Positions 25,937 to 34,445 of a stretch of 64,000 bases of DNA are shown in pieces. The stretch lies in assembly GCA_003164715.1 (NCBI GenBank), contig PLTZ01000019.1, positions 84,419-148,418 of the forward strand, written 5' to 3'. How positions within the stretch are numbered: position 1 is the stretch's first letter; the number at the start of each line of letters is the position of its first letter. The stretch is from Opitutaceae bacterium (GTDB lineage: Bacteria; Verrucomicrobiota; Verrucomicrobiia; Opitutales; Opitutaceae). Position numbers and translations under genes: made by a program. The notes below the pieces were generated by a model that had not been told where the DNA came from, made no database searches, and was given only the letters and a program-made list of their open reading frames with translations.

Positions 25937-27907
25937 TTACTGCGGAGTCGCCCGGAGGCGGGAAATCATCTCGCGGGCCCGCTCCAGGTCCGGCTTGGCC
26001 CGAAGCGCTGCCTCAAACTGCCCGATTGCCTCCGCCGTCCGCCCCGGGATTCCCGACAGGACCATCCCCAGATTGAAGTGGGCCTGGTAGAATTCGGGTC
26101 TAAGCCGTATCGCAGCCTGGTACTCGGCGATGGACTCGCTTGTCCGGCCGGGGATTCCCGAAAGCAGGTAGGCGAGGCCCAAGTGCGCGGGGTAGTTGTC
26201 GGGCCTAAGCCTCACAGCGGTCTCGTACTCCGTGACCGCCTCGTCCCGCCCGTTGGGCATTGAGGCGAGCGCGGTGCCCAGATTGAAGTGTGCGTCGGCG
26301 AAATCCGGCCGAAGGCGGACAGCCGCCCGGAATTCGTCGACCGCCTCGGGCATATGGCCGGGCATCTTCGCCAGCGCGGTGCCTAGGTTGTAGTGAGGTT
26401 CCGCTATGTCCGGCATGATACGCACGGCGGCCCGGAACTCCTTGATCGCCTCCTGCGTGTGGCCGGGGGTCCGCTCAAGCTCGACGCCCTTCCGGTCGTG
26501 GGTCTCGGCGACGGTTGCCAGGATGCGCACGGTCTCACGGAGTTCGGCGGTCGCTTCGGGCGCCGACGACCTGGAAAGGGTCGCGTAAAGGTTGGCGTGT
26601 GCGACCCAGTTGTTGGGCGTCACAGCCAGGGCGTGCCGGAAGAGGCGGGTGCCGTCCCTCCAATAGCTGAGCTGGAGCGAGGTCAGCGCCGCCAGGCTCG
26701 CCAGGACGGCGCCGGCTGCGAGGCCCAGCACACCGCGCTGGTGCGCCCACGTTGAGGTCAGGTCTTCCGCGGCCCATGCCGCCATGACAAAGACGCCCAC
26801 CAGCGGAATGTAGCTGTAGCGATCGGCCATGGACTGGCCGCCCACCTGGACAAGGCCGATCACGGGTACGAGCGTGCCGAGGAACCACAGCCAGCCAATG
26901 AGCAGGTAAGGCCGCCGCCGGACAAACGCGGCTGCCACGACCGTGATCGCAGCCAATAGGAGGACCGCCAGCAAGGTGTCCGAAAACGGCGGCTGGTCGC
27001 CGAGATCGGGATAGAACACGGAGAGCCTGGCGGGGACGAAGCACTTGCCCAGGTACCGGCAATAGGCGACCAGCGCGTTCGCGGTCCGCACGCCCAAGGG
27101 GAAGTCCTCGGTGGAGGCCACCGCCTCTCCCCGGCCCTGGGCATACAGGGTCACGGCGCATGCTGCGGCGGAAAGCGCAAAGAAGGGGATCTTCTCGACC
27201 AGGAGGCGGCGGGCCCCTCCCAGGGAGCCGTCCCAGCGTTTCAATGGCCAGCAGTCGAGGAGCAGCAGCACGCACGGGAGCGTGACGAGCATGGGTTTGC
27301 ACATGAGGCCTAGGGTGAAGAAGAGCAGGGCCAGTCCGTAGAAGGCGGGTCCGCCGGGACCCCGGGAGCGCGCGGCGTCCGCCCTGAGCGCGTAGGCCCA
27401 GAGGACCAGCATCCAGAAGGTGGTGCTCAGCACGTCCTTGCGCTCCGAGACCCAGGCCACCGACTCGACGTGGAGGGGATGAAGGCCGAAAAGGGCGGCC
27501 ACGAAGAGGCTGCGCCAGAGAGCCCCGGTCATCCGCCGAAGGGCGGCAAAAAGAAGCACCGCGTTGAGGGCGTGCATCAGCAGGCTCGTCAGGTGGTGGC
27601 CCCAGGGCTGAAGGCCAAACAGCTCGACGTCCGTCATGTGGGACAGCCACGTCAGCGGATGCCAGTTGGAGGCCTCGGTGCTCTGGAACGCCCACCTGGC
27701 GCTTGCCCAGGTAAGGCCCGCCTTCACATGGGCGTTGTCGGTCACGTAGACAGGGTCGTCGTACGAGATGAAGGCATCCGTGACCGCAGGCAGGAAGATC
27801 CCTGCCACAAGGAGGAAAAGAAGGACGCCGAGGACGATTGGGCCGCGGCTGCGCGGCGCCGCATCCGCGGCTGGGCTTGCACCCTTCCTGGAGCGCGGCG
27901 TGTTCAT
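25937..27907 (-). CDS. TMTC-like multi-pass membrane protein with TPR repeats (paralogue E)
   Basis: This 656-residue protein is the fifth member of the family, on the opposite strand and away from the array. The first loop has FISYDDPVYVTDN (D50, D51), the family motif is LHPLHVESVAWVSERKDV, and MADRYSYIPLVGVF is the third motif. About ten hydrophobic segments reach residue 420. Its TPRs differ: the last four units are 35 residues long, with an extra residue in the turn (MPGHMPEAV, IPGRTSESI, IPGRTAEAI), whereas the array genes use 34. It is therefore a separate lineage. Glycosyltransferase activity is inferred. Confidence 0.8.
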   Translation of the reverse strand: MNTPRSRKGASPAADAAPRSRGPIVLGVLLFLLVAGIFLPAVTDAFISYDDPVYVTDNAHVKAGLTWASARWAFQSTEASNWHPLTWLSHMTDVELFGLQPWGHHLTSLLMHALNAVLLFAALRRMTGALWRSLFVAALFGLHPLHVESVAWVSERKDVLSTTFWMLVLWAYALRADAARSRGPGGPAFYGLALLFFTLGLMCKPMLVTLPCVLLLLDCWPLKRWDGSLGGARRLLVEKIPFFALSAAACAVTLYAQGRGEAVASTEDFPLGVRTANALVAYCRYLGKCFVPARLSVFYPDLGDQPPFSDTLLAVLLLAAITVVAAAFVRRRPYLLIGWLWFLGTLVPVIGLVQVGGQSMADRYSYIPLVGVFVMAAWAAEDLTSTWAHQRGVLGLAAGAVLASLAALTSLQLSYWRDGTRLFRHALAVTPNNWVAHANLYATLSRSSAPEATAELRETVRILATVAETHDRKGVELERTPGHTQEAIKEFRAAVRIMPDIAEPHYNLGTALAKMPGHMPEAVDEFRAAVRLRPDFADAHFNLGTALASMPNGRDEAVTEYETAVRLRPDNYPAHLGLAYLLSGIPGRTSESIAEYQAAIRLRPEFYQAHFNLGMVLSGIPGRTAEAIGQFEAALRAKPDLERAREMISRLRATPQ

Positions 27908-28151
27908 TCCTGCTGGGTGTCCGACATCAAATGGAGTGGGTCCGTGGGGCTGGCGACAGGCCGTGTCCCGAGACTGCGTTCGGGAAGCAGCCTTGCCGCG
28001 CAGGTCACTTCATGCGGAAGTGGGAAGGGTTTGACAAGAATCCCGATTCCCGAGACGACGTGCCCCGATCGGCCCTCCAGAGCAGCGGCGTCCGCGTCGG
28101 GGTTCTCCTTCGGCCTTGGAACGTAATCCGCCCCCAACCGTCCTGTAATCT

Positions 28152-28964
28152 GTGATCAACGGCAAGAAAGTGTGCGTGGTCCTTCCCGCCTTCAACGCCG
28201 CGAGGACGCTCGCCCGGACTCTTGAGGGGCTCGACAGGGCCCTCGTCGACGAGATCATCGTCGTGGACGACGCAAGCTCCGATACGACGCGCGACATCAC
28301 GCGCAGGCTCGGGGTCCGTTACGCGTTTCATCGCCGCAACCACGGCTACGGGGGCAACCAGAAGACGTGCTACGCCCTAGCCCTCGAGACGGGCTCGGAC
28401 GTGATCATCATGCTGCACCCCGACTACCAGTACGAGCCGCGCCTGGTTCCGGCGATGGCCTACATGGTGGCCTCCGGCGTCTATGACGTGGCGTTGGCCT
28501 CGAGGATACTGGGCCTGGGCGCGGTCGCGGGCGGCATGCCCCGCTACAAGTATGTCGCGAACCGGTTTCTGACCCTCGCTCAGAATCTGATGATCGGCCA
28601 GAAGCTTTCCGAGTACCATTCGGGATACCGGGCCTTTTCGCGCCGAGTCCTCGAAACGCTGCCGCTCCTCGCCAACTCCGACGATTTCCTGTTCGACAAC
28701 CAGATGCTCGTCCAATGCCACTGGTGGGGATTTCGGATCGCCGAGATCTCCTGTCCGACAAAGTACTTCCCCGAGGCCTCCTCCATAAATTTCTCGAGGA
28801 GCCTGAAGTACGGCATTGGGACCCTTGGCGTGAGTCTGGATTGTCTCCTGAGCCGGGTGGGACTGCGCCCGCCGGCCTACCTAGATCGAGAGTCATGCGC
28901 AGCCTCCACGCTTTCGGTCGCCTCCATCCGGGAGCGGATCGCCGAGACCAACATCGATGTCTGA
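28152..28964 (+). CDS. Family 2 glycosyltransferase
   Basis: This is a 270-residue GT-A fold enzyme of the dolichol-phosphate-mannose-synthase-like type. It starts with VCVVLPAFNAARTLARTLEG, has IIVVDDASSDTT for nucleotide binding, NHGYGGNQKT and the metal-binding DxD-like HPDYQYEP. No membrane helices are obvious, so it is probably cytoplasmic or peripheral. The start is GTG 28152. Such enzymes often charge polyprenyl phosphate with a sugar. It lies divergently next to TMTC-like paralogue E, and GT-C enzymes use polyprenyl-linked sugars, so it is a candidate donor-making partner; this link is inference. Confidence 0.85.
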   Translation: MINGKKVCVVLPAFNAARTLARTLEGLDRALVDEIIVVDDASSDTTRDITRRLGVRYAFHRRNHGYGGNQKTCYALALETGSDVIIMLHPDYQYEPRLVPAMAYMVASGVYDVALASRILGLGAVAGGMPRYKYVANRFLTLAQNLMIGQKLSEYHSGYRAFSRRVLETLPLLANSDDFLFDNQMLVQCHWWGFRIAEISCPTKYFPEASSINFSRSLKYGIGTLGVSLDCLLSRVGLRPPAYLDRESCAASTLSVASIRERIAETNIDV

Positions 28965-29007
28965 CGCGTATTGCACCACGACAGAGTTGCGCTTGAACTC
29001 CCCGCGC

Positions 29008-29745
29008 ATGAAGTCCCTACGCTTTGCATCAATGGTTGCCGTGCTGGGAGCCGCCGGCGCCTTCGCGCAAACGCCGGAGCCGGCCAAAGCCCCTGAGGCG
29101 CCCAAGGTGCTCCCGCCGTGGGAGCTGGAATGGGCCTACCTGTCCAAGTACCACGACGCTAACAATCAGCTCGGCCTCCCCGCGCGCGGCGAGAAACGAA
29201 TCGTGTTTCTCGGCGACTCGATAACGGAGGGGTGGGGCGCGTCCGACGCTAAGTTCTTCGCAGGGAGGCCGTACGTCAACCGCGGCATCGGCGGACAGAC
29301 CACGTCCCAGATGCTGGTTCGCTTCAGGCAGGACGTTGTCAACCTGAGGCCGTCGGTGGTCGTGATCCTGGGCGGGACGAACGACATCGCCCAAAATGGG
29401 GGCATCACGACGCTCGAGGCGATCGAGCAGAACCTGCAGTCGATGGCGGAACTGGCCCGGGTTAACAAGATCCGCGTCGTGCTGTCGTCCGTGTTGCCCG
29501 CGTTCGACTATCCCTGGCGCCCAGGCCTCCAGCCCGCGGTCAAGATCTTCGAGCTCAACCGATGGATCGCTGCATACTGCGCGAAGAACGACCTCGTGTA
29601 CCTCGACTATTATGCGGCTGTGGTGGATGGGAGGCGCGGGATGCGGGCGGAATACTCATTCGACGGCGTCCATCCTAACAGCGCGGGATACGCGGTGATG
29701 GAGCCCTTGGCCGAGAAGGCCATCCGAAGGGCGCTGCGATGGTGA
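29008..29745 (+). CDS. Exported SGNH/GDSL-family esterase
   Basis: This SGNH hydrolase of 245 residues probably removes acyl groups, often acetyl, from glycans or lipids. All four consensus blocks are present: FLGDSITEGW (Ser nucleophile), NRGIGGQT (Gly), ILGGTNDI (Asn) and DGVHPNSAGY (Asp and His). ATG 29008 starts a signal peptide (MKSLRFASMVAVLGAAGAFA, cleavage near FAQT), so I prefer it to ATG 28957, which overlaps the glycosyltransferase stop. It is followed by another exported esterase, suggesting a role in carbohydrate breakdown. Confidence 0.9.
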   Translation: MKSLRFASMVAVLGAAGAFAQTPEPAKAPEAPKVLPPWELEWAYLSKYHDANNQLGLPARGEKRIVFLGDSITEGWGASDAKFFAGRPYVNRGIGGQTTSQMLVRFRQDVVNLRPSVVVILGGTNDIAQNGGITTLEAIEQNLQSMAELARVNKIRVVLSSVLPAFDYPWRPGLQPAVKIFELNRWIAAYCAKNDLVYLDYYAAVVDGRRGMRAEYSFDGVHPNSAGYAVMEPLAEKAIRRALRW

Positions 29746-29875
29746 CGGTCTCCCGCCGGGGCGGCCTTCTGGCGTGGCCAATACAGATCGCGCTGTGCCC
29801 CGGGGCCCGGAAGGTGTAGACTGATTGGACGGCGGTCCGGCCGTCTGCCGGATTGGTCCGGAATCGATGTTGCCC

Positions 29876-30979
29876 ATGAAAACACTGATCGTTACCTGCT
29901 TTGTGGCGACGTGCGGAGTCGCCGCGATGGCCCAGACAAATCAAAGCGATGCGGAGCGCTGGCTCGCCAAGGCCGAGCTGGCCCCGGCGTTTGCGGCGCC
30001 CGCCTCCCGCGAGGCATGGGAGGCCAAGCGGCAGGACGTCCGGGCCGAGCTTTGGAGGCTTCTAGGTCGGCTGCCGCCGCGGCCGAAGCTGCCGAACGTC
30101 CAGACGCTTTCACGCGAGGACCGCGGCGACTACATTCTGGAGAAGTTCCAGTTCGACAACGAGGCGGGCTCGACTGTGCCGGGCTATTTGTTCCTGCCGA
30201 AGAATGCGCCCGGAAAGCTGCCGGCGATCCTGTACTGCCACTGGCACGGCGGAGAATACAACATCGGCAAGGAGGAGCTTTTCCAGGCAAAGCACACTCC
30301 GGAGGCGCCCGGGCCGGCCTTCGCAAGGCGCGGCTATGTCGTCCTCGGCATTGATGCGAGCGGCTTCGGGGAGCGCAACGGCCACGGGCCGGACGGCCCG
30401 TCAGAGAGAAGCGGCGCCGCCGAGGAGACGGCCGCAAAGTTCAACCTCTGGGTCGGCCGCACATTCTGGGGCATGCTTATCCGCGACGACCTGATGGGGC
30501 TCGACTACCTGGCTTCACGACCCGAGGTGGACCCGGACCGGATCGGGGTCACGGGAATGAGCATGGGAGCGACCCGCACTTGGTGGCTCATGGCGCTCGA
30601 CGAGCGGCTGAAGACCGGCGTGGCGATCGCCTGCATGACGCGCTACCAGAACATGATACGGCACGGCGCCATCCACGAGCACGACATCGGATATTTTGTG
30701 CCGGGCATGCTCAAGCACTTTGACTCCGAGGCCGTGATCGCCCTCATCGCGCCGAGGCCGGTGCTGTTTCAGACCGGCGACAGGGACGGCGGCTCGCCCG
30801 TCGACGGCGTTCACGACATCGAGGCAGCCGTGCGACCCGTCTACCGGCTTTACGGGAGGGAGGGCGCGTTCCAGAGCCTCGTCTACCCGGGTCTCGCGCA
30901 CGTCTACACGCCAGAGATGTGGGCGAAGACGCTGGCGTGGATGGACGAGCACCTGGGCGCGCCAGCCGGCAGGCGCTGA
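29876..30979 (+). CDS. Exported alpha/beta hydrolase (acetylxylan-esterase or dienelactone-hydrolase-like)
   Basis: This 367-residue secreted alpha/beta hydrolase has a signal peptide (MKTLIVTCFVATCGVAAMAQ). The oxyanion region ILYCHWHGGEYN precedes the nucleophile elbow VTGMSMGATR. The acid is probably the Asp in LFQTGDRDG and the catalytic His is in PGLAHVYTPE. Family members of this type deacetylate xylan or related sugars. ATG 29867 would add three residues. The neighbouring SGNH esterase supports work on acylated polysaccharide in the periplasm; the exact substrate is unknown. Confidence 0.82.
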   Translation: MKTLIVTCFVATCGVAAMAQTNQSDAERWLAKAELAPAFAAPASREAWEAKRQDVRAELWRLLGRLPPRPKLPNVQTLSREDRGDYILEKFQFDNEAGSTVPGYLFLPKNAPGKLPAILYCHWHGGEYNIGKEELFQAKHTPEAPGPAFARRGYVVLGIDASGFGERNGHGPDGPSERSGAAEETAAKFNLWVGRTFWGMLIRDDLMGLDYLASRPEVDPDRIGVTGMSMGATRTWWLMALDERLKTGVAIACMTRYQNMIRHGAIHEHDIGYFVPGMLKHFDSEAVIALIAPRPVLFQTGDRDGGSPVDGVHDIEAAVRPVYRLYGREGAFQSLVYPGLAHVYTPEMWAKTLAWMDEHLGAPAGRR

Positions 30980-31007
30980 CGCCTCCGGGATCCCGGCATC
31001 ATCCCTC

Positions 31008-32039
31008 ATGAGCACCAAGGACCGCCCCGTCATCCTCCTCGACCCGTATCCAAGGCCCGTGGACGTGATCTTTGATCCCGCGACCAAGGCCAGGCTTGGC
31101 GCCCTTGGAGAGGTGATCTGGCACGACGGCCCCCCGGCCCCGGCCGAGCACATCGACCTGCACCTGCCGCGGACAACGATCCTGATCGGCCAGAGCGCGC
31201 TTCCGCGCGAACGGCTCGACCGGGCCCCGCATCTGAAGGCCGTGTTCAACGTGGAGAGCAACTTCCTGCCGAACATCGACTACGCCGAATGCAACCGCCG
31301 GGGGATCCCCGTGCTGTCCACGGCCCCCGTCTTCGCGAAGCCCGTCGCCGAGATGGCGCTCGGACTCGCGCTTTCGTGCGCGCGCCGGATCCACGAGGCC
31401 GATGCGCTGATTCGGTCTGGCAAGGAATCCCTCTACGGCGAACGCGACAACTACGACTCCATCCTCCTCCATGGGCGCCCGGTCGCGCTTGTCGGCTGCG
31501 GGAACGTCGGGCGGGCGCTGCTGCCGCTGCTGCGGCCGTTCGGGGGCGAGCTCCTTGTCCATGACCCCTGGATCCACCCCGCGGTGCTCAGGGAGATGGG
31601 TGTGACCCCGGTATCGCTCGACCAGTGCTTTTCTAGGGGCGCGGTTGTGTTCCTGCTCGCGGCGACGACCACAGAGAACGCCGGGGGGATTGGGCGCGAG
31701 CAGTTCGCGAGGATGGCCCGCGGGGGGATCGTCGTCCTCGTCAGCCGCGCGGGGGTGGTCAACTTCAACGATCTCCTCGACGCCGCGGCAAGCGGCCACA
31801 TCAGGGCCGCGGTGGATGTCTGGCCCGACGAGCCGATACCGCCCGAACACCGGGCGAGGCGCACGCCCAACACGATCCTTCAGGCCCACCGGGCGGGCAA
31901 CATCCCGGAGATCTGGCCCTGGATGGGCCAGATGGTCGTGGACGACATCGAGCAGATTCTCAAGGGCCTGCCGCCGATGCGCTGCCAGCGCGCGCAGCTG
32001 GAAACCGTGACCCGGATCCGCAGCAAGCCGGTGGGCTGA
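31008..32039 (+). CDS. D-isomer-specific 2-hydroxyacid dehydrogenase family protein
   Basis: A 343-residue NAD-dependent oxidoreductase of the D-2-hydroxyacid dehydrogenase superfamily. It has the split catalytic fold (residues 1-110 and 300-343) around a Rossmann domain with VGCGNVGRALLPLL. The catalytic Arg is in LVSRAGVVNF, an acidic residue in DVWPDEPIP, and the His in QAHRAGNIPE. The clear consensus suggests an active enzyme. Its substrate (glycerate, lactate or a sugar-derived keto acid) cannot be determined. It follows the esterase by 28 bases and may share its transcript. Confidence 0.88.
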   Translation: MSTKDRPVILLDPYPRPVDVIFDPATKARLGALGEVIWHDGPPAPAEHIDLHLPRTTILIGQSALPRERLDRAPHLKAVFNVESNFLPNIDYAECNRRGIPVLSTAPVFAKPVAEMALGLALSCARRIHEADALIRSGKESLYGERDNYDSILLHGRPVALVGCGNVGRALLPLLRPFGGELLVHDPWIHPAVLREMGVTPVSLDQCFSRGAVVFLLAATTTENAGGIGREQFARMARGGIVVLVSRAGVVNFNDLLDAAASGHIRAAVDVWPDEPIPPEHRARRTPNTILQAHRAGNIPEIWPWMGQMVVDDIEQILKGLPPMRCQRAQLETVTRIRSKPVG

Positions 32040-32091
32040 CCACGGCGACGGGTGCCCTTGACGGTGCCGTCCGGGGCGGATTGGCTGAGAT

Positions 32092-33426
32092 ATGAACTCG
32101 AGCTGGAAGTTTGGAGCAAGAGGCCTGGGAACCTGGTGCTGTTGCGCCGTTTTTCTCCTGTCGCTTGCCTTCTGCCCGGCCGGCCGGGCGGGCCCGGAGG
32201 CCTCCGGCGACCAGCTGCGCCTGGTGATCATTCTCAGCCGCCACGGTGTGCGCTCCCCCTTGGCGACCAACGAGGCGATGGCTCGGTACGCGCCCCAGCC
32301 CTGGCCCAAATGGGACGTGGCGCCGGGGATCCAGACTGCGCACGGCAACAAGCTGATCGCGCTCATGGGCGACTATTACCGGGCGCGCTTCGCCAAGGAC
32401 CGCCTTCTCTCGGGCGACGCGGCTGCCGACGGCCCGCTCGTATTCGTCAGGACGGACAACGACCAGCGTACGATCGAGACCGGCCGGATCCTCTGGAAGG
32501 CGTTCGTGCCCGTTGGGGAGCCCGACGTGCACGCGGTGCCGGAGGGCACCGTCGACCCGCTGTTCAGGCCGCTCGATGCGCAGGTGGGCCATCCGGACCC
32601 CGCTCTGGCGATGGCCGCCGTCCTTGGCCGGATGGGCGCAGATCCCCGGAGTGTGGAGCGCGCGTATGCGGCGCAGCTTGACGAATTGAGGGGCGTGCTG
32701 AGGGGAACCGGGGCGGGCCCCTCGGCGCCCAGCGAGCTCGATGCGCCCACGACGGTGACGTCCGGCAAGAACTACTTCCCGGTCTCGCTCAACGGGCCGC
32801 TTACCGCGGCGCTCACGTGCACGGACTATTTTCTCCTCGAATACACCGAGGGGATGCCCTCGTCCGACGTCGGCTGGGGAAGGGTGGACGGGAAGGTCAT
32901 GACCGAGATGCTCAAGCTGCACGAACTCTACTTCGACCTGACCCAGAGAACGTTCTATCTGGCGCAGATCGGCGCCTCCAACTTGGCGAGCCACATCGTC
33001 GACACGATGGAGCAGTGCGCCCTTGGCCAGTCGATTCCGGGCGCCCTGGGCCCCTCCGGGGAGCGCATCGTGGTGCTCGTCGGCCACGACACGAACATCG
33101 CCAGCATGGGGGGGCTCCTTGGGATGAACTGGTGCGTTCCGGGCACGCAGCTCAATCCGACCCTGCCCGGCGGTGCGTTGGTGTTTGAGCTTTGGAGCCG
33201 CGGAGGCCAGGGGAGCGCCTTCTTCGTGAGGACGAGCTACGTGGCGCAGACCCTTGAGCAGATGAGGGAGGCGACGCCGCTGTCCCTGGAGACACCTCCG
33301 GCACGGGCGCCCATCTTCATCCCGGGATGCGGCGGATCCGAACACGACTTTGACGCCCCCCTGGACTCCTTCGTGCGCCAGGCCCGGCGCGTGATCGACC
33401 CCGCCTTCATTGCTCCCGAGCCATGA
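32092..33426 (+). CDS. Histidine-type acid phosphatase, exported
   Basis: This branch-2 histidine phosphatase of 444 residues is similar to phytase/AppA and glucose-1-phosphatase. A hydrophobic segment near residues 12-30 is a signal peptide or anchor. The nucleophile motif is ILSRHGVRSP and the proton-donor motif is VLVGHDTNIASMGG. It should release phosphate from organic phosphoesters in the periplasm. The body contains inserts relative to AppA (about 410 residues). The ATG lies 52 bases after the dehydrogenase stop. Substrate preference is not evident. Confidence 0.88.
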   Translation: MNSSWKFGARGLGTWCCCAVFLLSLAFCPAGRAGPEASGDQLRLVIILSRHGVRSPLATNEAMARYAPQPWPKWDVAPGIQTAHGNKLIALMGDYYRARFAKDRLLSGDAAADGPLVFVRTDNDQRTIETGRILWKAFVPVGEPDVHAVPEGTVDPLFRPLDAQVGHPDPALAMAAVLGRMGADPRSVERAYAAQLDELRGVLRGTGAGPSAPSELDAPTTVTSGKNYFPVSLNGPLTAALTCTDYFLLEYTEGMPSSDVGWGRVDGKVMTEMLKLHELYFDLTQRTFYLAQIGASNLASHIVDTMEQCALGQSIPGALGPSGERIVVLVGHDTNIASMGGLLGMNWCVPGTQLNPTLPGGALVFELWSRGGQGSAFFVRTSYVAQTLEQMREATPLSLETPPARAPIFIPGCGGSEHDFDAPLDSFVRQARRVIDPAFIAPEP

Positions 33427-33465
33427 GGCGGTTGCAATGCCGCCCCCTCCGCCAATGATGGGCCC

Positions 33466-33873
33466 ATGGTAACGATCACCGGCGAATACCAAGGGGACCT
33501 CCACTGCTCGGCCGTGCACGGACCCTCCGGCCGGGCGTTGGAGACCGACGCCCCGAAGGACAATCAGGGGCGGGGAGAGGCCTTCTCGCCCACGGACCTG
33601 GTGGCCACGGGTTATGCGACCTGCATCGCGACCACCATGGCCATCGTGGCCCGGAGGCACGGGGTCGAGATTGGGGGAATTCGCTACGAGGTGACGAAGG
33701 AGATGTCCTCCGATGCACCGCGGAGGATCTCCCGGCTATCCGCCCGCCTGTGGATGCCGCCCGCGGCGCGTGCCGTCCCTCAGGGCGTCCTCGAGAAGGC
33801 GGCCAACGCCTGTCCCGTCCACCAGAGTCTGTCGCCGACCGTGGAGAAGGTGATCGAGCTCATCTGGCCTTAG
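33466..33873 (+). CDS. OsmC-family peroxide reductase-like protein
   Basis: This 135-residue protein has the OsmC/Ohr-like fold. The two redox cysteines are in ATGYATCIATTMAI and in NACPVHQSL, and SPTDLVATG matches the family. Such proteins reduce organic hydroperoxides with dihydrolipoyl partners in the cytoplasm. The spacing and length fit the YhfA/OsmC branch better than Ohr. It ends within the last 14 bases of a convergent gene on the other strand. Confidence 0.9.
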   Translation: MVTITGEYQGDLHCSAVHGPSGRALETDAPKDNQGRGEAFSPTDLVATGYATCIATTMAIVARRHGVEIGGIRYEVTKEMSSDAPRRISRLSARLWMPPAARAVPQGVLEKAANACPVHQSLSPTVEKVIELIWP

Positions 33874-34339
33874 CGACGGCCTGGGGCGTCTCGGCCCCCT
33901 GGAGCTCGTAGGTGGTGATGTACGTGAGCGCGATTCGCCTCGTGATGAAGACCTTGACCCTCAGCCTTCCGGTCGTGGGCCCGGTCGGAATGGCGCTGCC
34001 CTCGATCCGCCTCACGTCGCCTGAATCGTTGATGGCGCGGCCGTTGAAGTCGGCGGGCTCGCCGCGGGACACGCGGCGCAGGTTGTCGTCCGGGATCACG
34101 ATGGAAATCCGCCCCTTCTCGCTGTAGAAGAAGGGGAAGACCCTGGCCACGTAGGTCGATGAGTAGACGTTTTCCCTCCGGATGAAGGGCGAGATCGTCA
34201 TCGTGACGGTGCCGATGATGATGGACGCCGAGGCCGGCTTTGTTGCGACCACGTTGAATCGCGCGGGGACGGCATCGGCGCCCAAGACCGCCGGAAGGGC
34301 GGCGAAGGCGACAACGATGAGGGCCAAAAATCTGCGCAC
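33860..34339 (-). CDS. Hypothetical exported protein
   Basis: This is a 159-residue protein that I do not recognise. GTG 34339 starts a clear signal peptide (MRRFLALIVVAFAALPAVLG, cleaved near LGADA). The mature part is beta-rich with many Ile, Val and Thr: IIIGTVTMTISPFIRRENVY, FFYSEKGRISIVIPDD and KVFITRRIALTYITTYEL. It may be a small beta-sandwich protein of the envelope. It overlaps the osmC-like gene tail to tail by 14 bases and is divergent from argH. No cysteine lipobox is present. Confidence 0.7.
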   Translation of the reverse strand: MRRFLALIVVAFAALPAVLGADAVPARFNVVATKPASASIIIGTVTMTISPFIRRENVYSSTYVARVFPFFYSEKGRISIVIPDDNLRRVSRGEPADFNGRAINDSGDVRRIEGSAIPTGPTTGRLRVKVFITRRIALTYITTYELQGAETPQAVAKAR

Positions 34340-34445
34340 TCCACGAATCTGGCCGGCGCGCCGTTGTGGGCAAACCGGAAAGCGCGGGACAATCTTTCGC
34401 GTTGCGCCTGCGCGCGGGCGCGGGTGATGTCGTCTTCTGACATTC

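Noticed and set aside
27966-27985. TCCCGA/TCGGGA hairpin between paralogue E and the GT2 gene
   Set aside because: Six pairs with an 8-base loop and no T tract is expected by chance in this composition.
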